Shown: positions 27,929 to 36,051 of the stretch, in pieces | Layout of the letters: every line of letters begins with the position of its first letter | Position numbering within the stretch: position 1 is the stretch's first letter | Source of the DNA: Bifidobacterium pullorum subsp. saeculare | Lineage (GTDB): Bacteria > Actinomycetota > Actinomycetes > Actinomycetales > Bifidobacteriaceae | DNA length: 64,000 nucleotides | Direction of reading: 5' to 3' | NCBI RefSeq assembly: GCF_016899725.1 | Contig: NZ_JACLYU010000003.1 | Span: 176,359-240,358 of the forward strand | Position numbers and translations under genes: made by a program | Notes under the pieces: generated by a model | The model's input: only the letters and a program-made list of their open reading frames with translations | Told to the model about the DNA's origin: nothing | Databases searched by the model: none

Positions 27929-28726
27929 TCAGGCGTAGCGCCCCAGCGCGCGGCTGAGCAGCGACAGCGCGACGGGGCCGGCCGCCGAGGCCCTGAGGAT
28001 CGTATGCCCGAGCACGCACACATGCGCGCCGGCGTCGCGGAAGGCCTCCACCTCGGCGTCGGCGATGCCGCCCTCGGGGCCGACGACGACGGCGATGGAA
28101 CGGGGCCGGCCGTCGTCGACGCAGCGCCCGGCCAGCGCGTCCACCAAGGATTCGATCGAGGACCAGGTGTCGGTGGCGTCCTGATGGAGCACGATGACCA
28201 GGCCTCCGTGCACGTTGGAGCGCAGGATTTCGGAGACGACGCCCTTGGAGGTGACGCACTCCCCCAGCTCGGGCCGCCAGGAGCGGCGCGACTGTTCGGT
28301 GGCCGCGTCGAGCGTCTGGCGCCATTTGCGGTCGGTGCGCCCCGCCTTCCACTTGGCGATGGACCGGTCGGCCTGCCAGGGGATCACGGCGTCCACGCCG
28401 ATCTGCGTGGCCATGTCGATGGCCTGCTCGTCGCGGCCGTTCTTGGCGAGGGCCTGGATGAGGGTGAGGCGGGTGACGGGGCGCGGCTCGCGCGTGAAGG
28501 CGCGCACCTCGGCCACGCCTTGGTCGGGGTCGCGCAGCACAGCGGCCACGCGCAGGCCGCGGCCATCGGACAGCTGCAGCTCGTCCCCGGCGCCCAGCCG
28601 CATCGCCTGCACCGCATGGCGGCGCACGGCGGTAGGCAGCGTGAGCCGCCAGCCGACGTCGAGGCCGTCGGCGTCCAGGGGCACGTCGTCATGGTCGGGG
28701 TCCAGCAAGAACAGCGCATCGGTCAT
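27929..28726 (-). CDS. rsmE: 16S rRNA (uracil-1498-N3) methyltransferase
   Basis: 265 residues. An N-terminal PUA-like domain (RRHAVQAMRLGAGDELQLSDG) is followed by a SPOUT methyltransferase with VVVGPEGGIADAEVEAFRDAG and LGHTILRASAAGPVAL, which form the knotted SAM site. LIQALAKNGRDEQAIDMATQ is also typical. First gene of the operon that ends with era. No ribosome binding site precedes the ATG, but TAGCCT (28735-28740, minus) ends 8 bases before it, so the message is probably leaderless. Confidence 0.94.
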   Translation of the reverse strand: MTDALFLLDPDHDDVPLDADGLDVGWRLTLPTAVRRHAVQAMRLGAGDELQLSDGRGLRVAAVLRDPDQGVAEVRAFTREPRPVTRLTLIQALAKNGRDEQAIDMATQIGVDAVIPWQADRSIAKWKAGRTDRKWRQTLDAATEQSRRSWRPELGECVTSKGVVSEILRSNVHGGLVIVLHQDATDTWSSIESLVDALAGRCVDDGRPRSIAVVVGPEGGIADAEVEAFRDAGAHVCVLGHTILRASAAGPVALSLLSRALGRYA

Positions 28727-28740
28727 GAGGCCCTAGGCTA
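28727..28740 (-). promoter_or_regulatory. rsmE: -10 box for a leaderless rsmE transcript
   Basis: TAGCCT at 28735-28740 (minus strand) lies 8 bases from the rsmE ATG with no purine-rich ribosome binding site between, placing the expected transcription start on the initiation codon. Confidence 0.5.
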
Positions 28741-28785
28741 CACGGCGCCGCGCCGATTGCCGCGACACGCCGATGCCCCTTTCGG

Positions 28786-28814
28786 TTTGCATCCCCGTCG
28801 ATCGCTGCTATAGT
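28786..28814 (+). promoter_or_regulatory. Promoter of tRNA-Leu
   Basis: TTTGCA (28786-28791), 17 bp, TATAGT (28809-28814), ending 23 bp before the tRNA 5' end. Spacing and sequence fit a housekeeping promoter. Confidence 0.65.
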
Positions 28815-28837
28815 CATCACCTGTCGCCAAGACACCT

Positions 28838-28925
28838 GCCCGGGTGGCGGAATGGTAGACGCGCTAGCTTGAGGTGCTAGTGCCTATTTTTAACAGGCGT
28901 ACGGGTTCAAGTCCCGTCTCGGGCA
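28838..28925 (+). tRNA. tRNA-Leu (GAG)
   Basis: An 88-nt class II tRNA. The 7-bp acceptor stem pairs 28838-28844 with 28918-28924, with A discriminator. The anticodon stem CTAGC/GCTAG encloses TTGAGGT, giving anticodon GAG. It has a long variable arm (GCCT...AGGC) and a normal GGTTCAAGTCC T-arm. CCA is not encoded. Confidence 0.97.
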
Positions 28926-28930
28926 CAGAC

Positions 28931-28956
28931 GAAACCCCCGGTTCTCCGGGGGTTTC
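28931..28956 (+). terminator. Terminator after tRNA-Leu
   Basis: An 11-bp stem (28931-28941 with 28946-28956) with TTCT loop, followed by TTCGT. It lies 5 bp past the tRNA, upstream of the methyltransferase gene. Confidence 0.85.
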
Positions 28957-29041
28957 TTCGTATCTCAACGACATCGAGCACCATCCGACCAATGGCCCGG
29001 CGCCGGCGTGGCCGCGCCCCGGGGCGTGGAAAGGGCCAGCC

Positions 29042-29926
29042 TTGCGGTTCATCACCCTCGAATCCATCGACGACGAACGCGTCGCCGCCTACGTGAACCT
29101 CACCGAGATGCAGCTGCGCAACCGGCTGGAGCCGGAGAAGGGCCTGTTCATCGCGGAAAGCCCCAAGGTCATCGACCGGGCGCTGGTGGCAGGCCGCGAA
29201 CCGATCTCCCTGCTCGTCGAGGAGCCGTGGATCGAGGGCATGGCCGCCACCTTCGCCGCAATCGACCGGGCCTGGGGCCCACAGGTGCCGGTGTACGTGG
29301 CCTCCCCCGAGCAGCTGAAGCGCCTGACCGGCTACCGGCTGCACCGCGGGGCGCTGGCGGCGATGCGCCGCTGGCCGCTGCCCACGGTGGCCGAGGTGTG
29401 CGCCGGCGCGCGCCGCGTGGCGGTGATGGAGAACATCGTGGACCACACCAATGTGGGCGCGCTCATGCGTTCCGCCGCGGCCCTAGGCGTGGACGCGGTG
29501 CTCGTCACCCCCTCCTGCGGCGACCCGCTATACCGGCGCGCCGCGCGCGTGTCGATGGGCACCGTGTTCCAGGTGCCGTGGACGCGCATCACCGGCGTGA
29601 ATCCGGACGGCACCCCGGACCGGCACTACTGGCCGTTCCGCGGCATGGCCGAGCTCAAGGAGCTGGGCTTCACCACCGTGGCGATGGCCTTGGAGGACGA
29701 TTCCATCCCGATGGACGAGCTGGCGCGGCGCATGGCCCTGCCCGAGGGCGCACCGGGGCATATCGGCAAGGTGGCGCTCATCTTCGGCACCGAGGGCGAC
29801 GGCCTGTCACGCCACACCATCGCCAGGGCCGACCTGACGGTGCGCATCCCGATGGAACACGGCGTCGATTCGCTCAACGTGGCCGCCTCCAGCGCCGTCG
29901 CCTTCTACGCGACTCAGCCGCGTTGA
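29042..29926 (+). CDS. SpoU/TrmH-family RNA methyltransferase
   Basis: 294 residues. All three SpoU motifs are present: motif 1 NVGALMRSAAALGVDAVL, motif 2 LIFGTEGDGLS and motif 3 IPMEHGVDSLNVAASSAVAFY. An N-terminal RNA-binding part (residues 1-110) resembles the 2'-O-ribose methyltransferase (TsnR/RlmB-like) group; the target nucleotide is not evident. I chose TTG at 29042, with GGAAAGG about 7 bases upstream; the frame extends back into the tRNA gene, which cannot be coding. Lies alone between tRNA-Leu and glgC. Confidence 0.88.
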   Translation: MRFITLESIDDERVAAYVNLTEMQLRNRLEPEKGLFIAESPKVIDRALVAGREPISLLVEEPWIEGMAATFAAIDRAWGPQVPVYVASPEQLKRLTGYRLHRGALAAMRRWPLPTVAEVCAGARRVAVMENIVDHTNVGALMRSAAALGVDAVLVTPSCGDPLYRRAARVSMGTVFQVPWTRITGVNPDGTPDRHYWPFRGMAELKELGFTTVAMALEDDSIPMDELARRMALPEGAPGHIGKVALIFGTEGDGLSRHTIARADLTVRIPMEHGVDSLNVAASSAVAFYATQPR

Positions 29927-30093
29927 TATGCCGCGCTGACATGCCGCGCGACACGCCGCGCGGCGCGCCGTCGGACCTCCTTGCGTGTCGCGGAAAATCT
30001 GCAATCATGGTCAGTGACCGAGGGCGATGATGCTCCGGTGAGACGTGCGGTGTCGCGAGACGCTTTGGATGGATGTTACGAGAGGAGCATCAC

Positions 30094-31341
30094 ATGGCCA
30101 AGAACAAGCAGAAGATATTGTCGATCGTGCTGGCGGGCGGCGAGGGCACCCGCCTGATGCCCCTGACGAGGGACCGCGCCAAGCCGGCCGTCCCCTTCGG
30201 CGGCGCGTTCCGCCTCATCGATTTCCCGCTGAGCAACCTGGTGAACTCGGATTACCGCCATATCATCGTGCTCACCCAGTACAAGTCCCATTCGCTGGAC
30301 CGCCATATCTCGCAGATGTGGCGCTTCTCCAACCTGCTGGGCAACTACGTCTCCCCGGTGCCGGCGCAGCAGCGCCTGGGCAAGCACTGGTACCTCGGCT
30401 CCGCGGACGCCATCTACCAGACGATCAACATCATCGAGGACGTGCAGCCGGACATCGTCATCATCGTGGGCGCCGACCATGTCTACCGCATGGACTTCGG
30501 CCAGATGGTCCGCCAGCACATCGAGTCGGGCGCCGAGTTCACGGTGGCGGGCATCCGCCAGCCGATCGAGCAATCCCACCAATTCGGCGTGATCAACGTC
30601 GACCCGGACCACCCGAACCAGATCAAGAGCTTCGAGGAGAAGCCCGACCATTGCGACGGGCTTCCGGACGCCCCGGACTCCTTCCTCGCCTCGATGGGCA
30701 ACTACGTGGCCAACACGGACGCGCTGTTCGACGCGCTGGCCAAGGACGAGAAAAGCGAGAACACGAAGCACGACATGGGCGGCGACATCGCCCCGTACTT
30801 CGCGGCCCGCGGCGAGGCTGGCGTGTACGACTTCAACTCGAACATCGTGCCGGGCGCCTCGGACGTCGACCACGCCTACTGGCGCGACGTGGGCACCATC
30901 AAGCAGTTCTACGACGCGCACATGGACCTCATCGCCTATGTGCCGGAGTTCAACCTGTACAACCAGGAGTGGCCGATCTACACGAACACCGGCACGTTGC
31001 CGCCGGCCAAGTTCGTGCACGCCGGCCGCGACCGCCTGGGCCACGCCACCGATTCGATCGTCTCCCCCGGCGTGATCGTCTCGGGCGGCGAGGTGCACCA
31101 TTCGGTGCTGTCCCCGAACGTGCGCATCCATTCGTGGGCGCAGGTAGTGGACTCGGTGCTGTTCGACGGCGTGGTCATCAACCGCCGCGCCCGCGTGTAC
31201 AAGGCGATCCTCGACAAGAACGTCGTGCTCACGGAGAACTCCACGGTCGGCATCGACACCGAGCATGACCTGGCCCGCGGCTTCACGGTGACCCCGGAGG
31301 GCATCACCGTCGTGCCGAAGGGCACCGTCGTGGACGACTGA
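30094..31341 (+). CDS. glgC: Glucose-1-phosphate adenylyltransferase
   Basis: 415 residues. The nucleotidyltransferase signature [23 protein letters not shown] is visible in parts ([14 protein letters not shown]). [14 protein letters not shown] and the sugar-phosphate loop SFEEKP follow, and a C-terminal left-handed beta-helix carries repeated hexapeptides. It makes ADP-glucose, the rate-setting step of bacterial glycogen synthesis, for GlgA (1965-3209). AGGAG lies 6 bases before the ATG at 30094. Monocistronic with its own terminator. Confidence 0.96.
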   Translation: MAKNKQKILSIVLAGGEGTRLMPLTRDRAKPAVPFGGAFRLIDFPLSNLVNSDYRHIIVLTQYKSHSLDRHISQMWRFSNLLGNYVSPVPAQQRLGKHWYLGSADAIYQTINIIEDVQPDIVIIVGADHVYRMDFGQMVRQHIESGAEFTVAGIRQPIEQSHQFGVINVDPDHPNQIKSFEEKPDHCDGLPDAPDSFLASMGNYVANTDALFDALAKDEKSENTKHDMGGDIAPYFAARGEAGVYDFNSNIVPGASDVDHAYWRDVGTIKQFYDAHMDLIAYVPEFNLYNQEWPIYTNTGTLPPAKFVHAGRDRLGHATDSIVSPGVIVSGGEVHHSVLSPNVRIHSWAQVVDSVLFDGVVINRRARVYKAILDKNVVLTENSTVGIDTEHDLARGFTVTPEGITVVPKGTVVDD

Positions 31342-31363
31342 GTCGGTTCCCGCCAGCATAAGG

Positions 31364-31400
31364 CAAGGCCCCTTCCGCAGGATCTGCGGAAGGGGCCTTG
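31364..31400. terminator. Bidirectional terminator between glgC and the SUF operon
   Basis: A 17-bp perfect stem (31364-31380 with 31384-31400) and 3-base loop between the convergent glgC (31341) and DUF59 gene (31422). Confidence 0.93.
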
Positions 31401-31421
31401 TCTGTGTGTGCGCGGCTCCGG

Positions 31422-31988
31422 TCAGTACTTGGGCAGGTTGTCGAGGTTGAAGCCGAGGGCGGCGAGCTGGTCGCGGCCCTCCGGGGTGATGCGCTCCACC
31501 GTCCAGCGGGGCTGCCAGGTCCAGTCGATGCGGAACTCCTCGACCAGACCGGCCAGCGTGGAGGCGCATTCGTCCTCGATGAGGTCGGTCAGCGGGCAGG
31601 CGGGAGTGGTCAGCGTCATCGTGATGATGGCGCGGCCCTTGTCGTCGATCTCGATGCCGTAGACGAGGCCGAGGTCGATGACGTCGATGCCGAGCTCCGG
31701 GTCGATGACCTGGTGCAGGGCCTCGCGCACGTCGGCGGCGGTGGCACGGCCGATCTCGTCGACGAACTTGAGCGGGATGGACGCCTCGTCCTCGCAGCCG
31801 CACTCCCCCGTGCCGCCGCAGCCGCAGGAGCCTTCGCGGGCGCCGGTGGCGTTGGCGGGGTCGCCGCCGGGGAATCTGGCGAGGTCGGGATTCGCCATCA
31901 CGCGGCGGGCGGCGTCCTCGTCGCCGAGGGCCTTGTTCACGGCGTCGAACACCGAGGTGGTGGGTTCGGGCACCAGGTTGTCGTTCAT
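31422..31988 (-). CDS. DUF59 (SufT/PaaD-like) Fe-S assembly factor
   Basis: 188 residues. The C-terminal 110 residues are a MIP18/DUF59 domain with IDPELGIDVIDLGLVYG and the conserved Cys in TTPACPLTDLIE. The N-terminal 75 residues are unusual: after a short helical part there is a Gly/Cys cluster with Cys55, Cys57, Cys63 and Cys65 (CGCGGTGECGC), which could hold a metal or cluster. ATG 31988 has GGAGG 5 bases upstream. Last gene of the SUF operon, so it probably helps deliver Fe-S clusters to target proteins. Confidence 0.88.
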   Translation of the reverse strand: MNDNLVPEPTTSVFDAVNKALGDEDAARRVMANPDLARFPGGDPANATGAREGSCGCGGTGECGCEDEASIPLKFVDEIGRATAADVREALHQVIDPELGIDVIDLGLVYGIEIDDKGRAIITMTLTTPACPLTDLIEDECASTLAGLVEEFRIDWTWQPRWTVERITPEGRDQLAALGFNLDNLPKY

Positions 31989-32051
31989 CGTTACCTCCAT
32001 GATGACGGAATGGTTGGGATGCCGTGGCCAGCGGGGCCGCGGCGCGGGGGC

Positions 32052-32624
32052 TCAGGCCACGGCGGCGCCGTCCTTGGCGGCGAGGGCCTTGGCGATGGAA
32101 TCCTTGAGTCCCTCCCAGGCGAGCAGTGCGCATTTGATGCGCATCGGGTACTTGGAGACGCCTTGGAACACGATGGCGTCGCCGAGGCGTTCCTCGGCGG
32201 CCTCGTCGTCCAGGCCCTTGCCCCGGGATTCCATGAGCCGGTGGAAGTCGGCGGCCAGGCCCATCGCCTCGTCCACGGTCCGGCCTTCGGTCAGGTCGAC
32301 CATGATGGACAGGCTCGCCTGGGAGATGGAGCAGCCCTGGCCGTCCCAGATGACCTGGGTGAGGCGGTGGGGCTCGGCGTCGGAGACCTCGACGTGGATC
32401 GTCGCCTCGTCGCCGCAGGTGGGGTTGAACTGGTGGGACTCCCCCGGCGTGCAGGCCGCGTGGTTGAGCTGCAGCGTCGTCTCGCCGGCGCTGGAGCCGC
32501 CGGCGGACTCCTGGGTGAGGTCGGCGGCGAAACGCCGCCTGCCGTGCGGGTCGCGGGCGGCCTCGAGGATGACCTCCTGGTACATCTGCTCGAGATCGTC
32601 GCCGCCCATGCCGTAATCGTTCAT
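32052..32624 (-). CDS. sufU: SufU-type sulfur transfer protein
   Basis: 190 residues, a zinc-dependent SufU/IscU-like protein. Three conserved Cys occur in NPTCGDE, DGQGCSISQASLS and RIKCALLAW; the 18-residue SufU-specific insertion between the second and third Cys is present (EAMGLAADFHRLMES region). It takes persulfide sulfur from SufS. An insertion of about 20 residues (QESAGGSSAGETTLQLNHAA) precedes the first Cys. ATG at 32624 is 32 bp after the sufS stop, with AAGGAG-like sequence upstream. Confidence 0.93.
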   Translation of the reverse strand: MNDYGMGGDDLEQMYQEVILEAARDPHGRRRFAADLTQESAGGSSAGETTLQLNHAACTPGESHQFNPTCGDEATIHVEVSDAEPHRLTQVIWDGQGCSISQASLSIMVDLTEGRTVDEAMGLAADFHRLMESRGKGLDDEAAEERLGDAIVFQGVSKYPMRIKCALLAWEGLKDSIAKALAAKDGAAVA

Positions 32625-32656
32625 CCGAATCTCCTTATCCGCGCGTATGGCGCCGT

Positions 32657-33928
32657 TCAGGCGCCGAAGAAGCCACGCACCCGCGACACGGCCTCGACGA
32701 GGGCGCGGGCCTCGTCGACGGTGTTGTACACGCCGGTGGAGGCGCGGTTCGAGGCGAACAGCCCGAAGTGGCGGTGCACCGGCTGGGCGCAGTGGTGGCC
32801 GACGCGGATCGCGATGCCCTGCGCGTCGACGAACTGGCCGACGTCGTGCGGGTGCACGCCGGCCACGTCGAAGGCGACGGTGCCGATGCGCTCCCGGTTC
32901 TCCGTGGGGCCCAGGATGCGCACGCCGTCCAGCTCGCCGAGCTTGAGCAGCTCGCCGGCGATGGCGCGCTCGTGGGCCGCCACCTGGTCCATGCCGATGG
33001 CGCGCAGCCAGTCGGCAGCGACGCCGGCGGCGACCACCTGGGCGACGGGCTGGGTGCCGGCCTCGAAGCGGGCGGGCGGATCCATGTACTGGGCGGGGCG
33101 GTCCATCCAGGCGAGCTCCACCATCGACCCGCCGAAGCTGGCCGGCGGCAGGGCCTCCAGCAGCTCGCGGCGCCCGTAGAGGAAGCCGACGCCGGTGGGG
33201 CCGTACATCTTGTGCGCGCTGAAGGCGGCGAAGTCGACGTCGAGCGCGTGGAAGTCGACGGGGATGTGCGGCACGGACTGGCAGGCGTCAAGCACGACGA
33301 GCGCGCCGACCTCGTGCGCGCGGCGCACGAGCGGGGCGACGTCGGTGATGGCGCCGGTGACGTTGGCCACGTGGGTGACGGCGACGACCTTGGTGCGTTC
33401 CGTGATGACGTCGCCGGCGTCTTCGACGCGGATGCGGCCGTCGTCCTCAAGCCCCAGCCATCGCAGCGTGGCGCCGGCGCGGACGGCCAGCTCCTGGAAC
33501 GGCAGAAGGACGGAATGGTGCTCGGCCTGGGAGACGACGATCTCGTCGCCGGGCCCCAGCGCGAAGCGCTTCGCCGCCTCGCCGCCGCGGCCGAGGCTGG
33601 CGTTGCCGAAGGCGGTGGCCAGCAGGTTGAGGCCTGCAGTGGCGCCGCCGGTGACGACGATCTCCTCCTCGCCTTCCTGCGCGTTGGCGCCGACGAGGCG
33701 GGCGACCTTGGCGCGCGCCTGTTCGAAGGCGACGGTGCTACGGGCGGCGAGCTCATGCGCGCCGCGGTGCACGCCCGCGTTGATGGTGCGGTAGAAGTCG
33801 GCCTCGGCGTCGATGACGCACTCCGGCTTCTGCGCGGTGGCGGCGGAGTCGAGGTAGATCAGCGGATGCCCGTGCACCTGCTGGTCCAGGATCGGGAACT
33901 CGTCGCGGATCGTGGCGAAATCAGCCAT
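32657..33928 (-). CDS. sufS: Cysteine desulfurase, SufS type
   Basis: 423 residues, class V aminotransferase fold. The PLP lysine is in AFSAHKMYGPTGVGF, HHSVLLPFQELA is also conserved, and the active-site Cys is in RVGHHCAQPVHRHFG, the SufS-type (group II) loop. It removes sulfur from cysteine and hands it to SufU. The ATG at 33928 has CAGGAG 6 bases upstream. It follows sufC after a 74-bp gap containing a hairpin. Confidence 0.96.
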   Translation of the reverse strand: MADFATIRDEFPILDQQVHGHPLIYLDSAATAQKPECVIDAEADFYRTINAGVHRGAHELAARSTVAFEQARAKVARLVGANAQEGEEEIVVTGGATAGLNLLATAFGNASLGRGGEAAKRFALGPGDEIVVSQAEHHSVLLPFQELAVRAGATLRWLGLEDDGRIRVEDAGDVITERTKVVAVTHVANVTGAITDVAPLVRRAHEVGALVVLDACQSVPHIPVDFHALDVDFAAFSAHKMYGPTGVGFLYGRRELLEALPPASFGGSMVELAWMDRPAQYMDPPARFEAGTQPVAQVVAAGVAADWLRAIGMDQVAAHERAIAGELLKLGELDGVRILGPTENRERIGTVAFDVAGVHPHDVGQFVDAQGIAIRVGHHCAQPVHRHFGLFASNRASTGVYNTVDEARALVEAVSRVRGFFGA

Positions 33929-33956
33929 CGCAATCTCCTGTTCTGTCGATGCCGTG

Positions 33957-33990
33957 GCGCCCCGTGGGCCGTGCCGGCCCCACGGGGCGC
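33957..33990 (-). other. Hairpin between sufC and sufS
   Basis: A 12-bp stem (33957-33968 with 33979-33990) and 10-base loop lies in the widest gap of the SUF operon. It has no U-run, so it could slow or process the transcript rather than end it. It separates the scaffold genes (sufB, sufD, sufC) from the sulfur-donor genes (sufS, sufU). Confidence 0.55.
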
Positions 33991-34002
33991 GCTCCCCCAC
34001 GC

Positions 34003-34782
34003 TCAGGCGAGGGCGGACTCGGAGTCGGAGCCCTCGGGCAGGTACTGGTCGTAGCCGCTTTCCTCGAGCTCGTCGGCCAGCTCGGGGCCGCCGGTCTTGA
34101 CGAAGTGGCCGTCGGCGAACACGTGCACGATGTCCGGCTTGATGTACTTGAGGATGCGGGTGTAGTGCGTGACCATGAGGATGCCGAACTGGTTGGCTTC
34201 CTTGGCGCGGTTGACGCCTTCGGAGACGATGCGCAGCGCGTCCACGTCGAGGCCGGAGTCGGTCTCGTCGAGAATCGCGAACTTGGGCTTGAGCAGTTCG
34301 AGCTGGAGCACTTCGGCACGCTTCTTCTCGCCGCCGGAGAAGCCCTCGTTGACGGAGCGGGAGGCGAACTTCGGATCCATCTTGAGCCGCTTCATCGCCT
34401 CGCCGAGCTCCTTGGCCCAGGTGCGCAGGGACGGCGCCTTGCCGTCGATCTCGGTTTTGGCGGTCCTCAGGAAGTTGGTCATCGACACGCCGGGCACCTC
34501 GACCGGGTACTGCATCGCCAGGAACAGGCCGGCCTTGGCGCGCTCGTCCGGGGTCATGGCCAACAGGTCCTGGCCGTCGAGCAGCACCTGGCCGGAGTCG
34601 ACGACGTACTTGGGGTGACCGGCCAGCGTGTAGGCCAGCGTGGACTTGCCGGAGCCGTTGGGGCCCATGATGGCGTGGGTCTCGCCGGAGTTGACGGTGA
34701 GCGTGGCGCCCTTGAGGATCGGCTTGATGCCGTCCTTGGTCTCGACGTGGGCGTACAGGTCCTTGATTTCCAGTGTGGACAT
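34003..34782 (-). CDS. sufC: SufC ATPase of the SufBCD complex
   Basis: 259 residues. An ABC ATPase with Walker A MGPNGSGKSTLAYTLAG, signature GFSGGEKKRAEVLQL and Walker B FAILDETDSGLDVDALR. The ETDSGLD form of Walker B and the FLAMQYPVEVPGV segment are specific to SufC. It drives structural change in SufB-SufD during cluster assembly. ATG at 34782 has GAGGAG upstream; the 5 codons before it are not needed. Lies 35 bp after sufD. Confidence 0.97.
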   Translation of the reverse strand: MSTLEIKDLYAHVETKDGIKPILKGATLTVNSGETHAIMGPNGSGKSTLAYTLAGHPKYVVDSGQVLLDGQDLLAMTPDERAKAGLFLAMQYPVEVPGVSMTNFLRTAKTEIDGKAPSLRTWAKELGEAMKRLKMDPKFASRSVNEGFSGGEKKRAEVLQLELLKPKFAILDETDSGLDVDALRIVSEGVNRAKEANQFGILMVTHYTRILKYIKPDIVHVFADGHFVKTGGPELADELEESGYDQYLPEGSDSESALA

Positions 34783-34817
34783 TGGTGTTCTCCTCAACAG
34801 GTGTGTGGTCTCGTCCG

Positions 34818-36047
34818 TTACTTCTCTTCGAGCACGCGGGCCATCGCGTCGCTTTCACCGCGTGCCAGGCGCCGGTCGACGGCGTCCATGAGATGGCCGG
34901 CGATGGCGGGGATGCCGATCTCGTCGACGAGCTCGCCGAAGAAGCCCCGCACGACGAGCTTGCGGGCCTCGGCCTCGGGGATGCCGCGGGACTGCAGGTA
35001 GAACAGCTCCTCGTCGTCGAAGCGGCCGACCGAGGAGGCGTGGCCGGCGCCGATGATGTTGCCGTTCTCGATCTCCAGGTTCGGCTCGGAGTCGGCGATG
35101 GCGCCGGGAGTGAGCACGAGGTTGCGGTTGAGCTCGTAGGAGTCGGTGCCGGGGGCGGTGGGCTCGATCAGGGCGTTGCCCACCCAGGCGGAGTGCGCGT
35201 CCTTGCCGGACAACGCGCCCTTGTACACGACGCGGCTCTTGCAGTCGGGGTGGTTGTGCACGACCATCGTGCGGTGCTCGACATGCTCGCCCGGATCGGC
35301 GAAGTAGATGCCGAGCATGGTCAGGTCGCCCTGCTCGCCGCCGAAGTCCTGGTCCATGCGCAGGCGCACCACGTCGCCGCCGAGGGTGACGACCGCATGG
35401 CGCAGCGAGGCGCCGGGGCCGACGTGGATGCGATGGCTGCCGACGTGCTTGGAGCCGGCGGACCATTCCTGGATGAACGTGGCGCTCACATGGCTGTCGC
35501 GGCCGGTCATGATCTCGACGCCCTCGGCGAGGCGCGCCTCGCCGTCGTGCTCGACGACGACGTCCGCGTGGACGCGGTCCGCGGCCACGATGACGAGGTG
35601 GAACGCGTCGGGCGCCAGCCCGGCGCCATGCACCCGCACCAGCACCGGGGCCCCGGGGTCCGCGGACAGCGTGAGCACGTGGGCCTGGCGCACGCTGTTC
35701 CATTCGACGGCGGCGGCGCGGTCGGACGGCTTGGAGACGGTGCCGGACGGGGCCTGCCCGATCGGCACGACGGTCCATGCGGCGCCGTCGGCCAGCGGGG
35801 AGCCGTCGATCATCGTCGCCTCGACCGCCGTGGCCCCGGACGGGGCGAAGGGCTCGAGGAACTCGGCGAGACGCTCCACCGGCGTGTAGCGCCAGTCGTC
35901 CTGCTTGCGGTCCGGCATCGCGAAGTCGGCGACGTCGAAGCTGCGGGGCGCGCGGTCGGCGCTCGACGGCATCGCGGCCGGCACCACGTACGGGTCGGAG
36001 GGATCCGCGACGGGGATATTGAGTTCTGCGTTCTTCTGTTCGGCCAT
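34818..36047 (-). CDS. sufD: SufD subunit of the SufBCD complex
   Basis: 409 residues with the SufBD beta-helix core (SHVSATFIQEWSAGSKHVGS; GNIIGAGHASSVGRFDDEEL) and the shared C-terminus YLQSRGIPEAEARKLVVRGF. The N-terminal 100 residues contain DDWRYTPVERLAEFLEPF as in SufD. It binds SufC and forms the heterodimer with SufB. The ATG at 36047 is 4 bp after the sufB stop. Confidence 0.95.
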   Translation of the reverse strand: MAEQKNAELNIPVADPSDPYVVPAAMPSSADRAPRSFDVADFAMPDRKQDDWRYTPVERLAEFLEPFAPSGATAVEATMIDGSPLADGAAWTVVPIGQAPSGTVSKPSDRAAAVEWNSVRQAHVLTLSADPGAPVLVRVHGAGLAPDAFHLVIVAADRVHADVVVEHDGEARLAEGVEIMTGRDSHVSATFIQEWSAGSKHVGSHRIHVGPGASLRHAVVTLGGDVVRLRMDQDFGGEQGDLTMLGIYFADPGEHVEHRTMVVHNHPDCKSRVVYKGALSGKDAHSAWVGNALIEPTAPGTDSYELNRNLVLTPGAIADSEPNLEIENGNIIGAGHASSVGRFDDEELFYLQSRGIPEAEARKLVVRGFFGELVDEIGIPAIAGHLMDAVDRRLARGESDAMARVLEEK

Positions 36048-36051
36048 GGGG

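Noticed and set aside
28874..29041. N-terminal extension of the SpoU methyltransferase back to 28874
   Set aside because: It would start inside tRNA-Leu and read through its terminator; TTG 29042 has a proper site and leaves all motifs intact.
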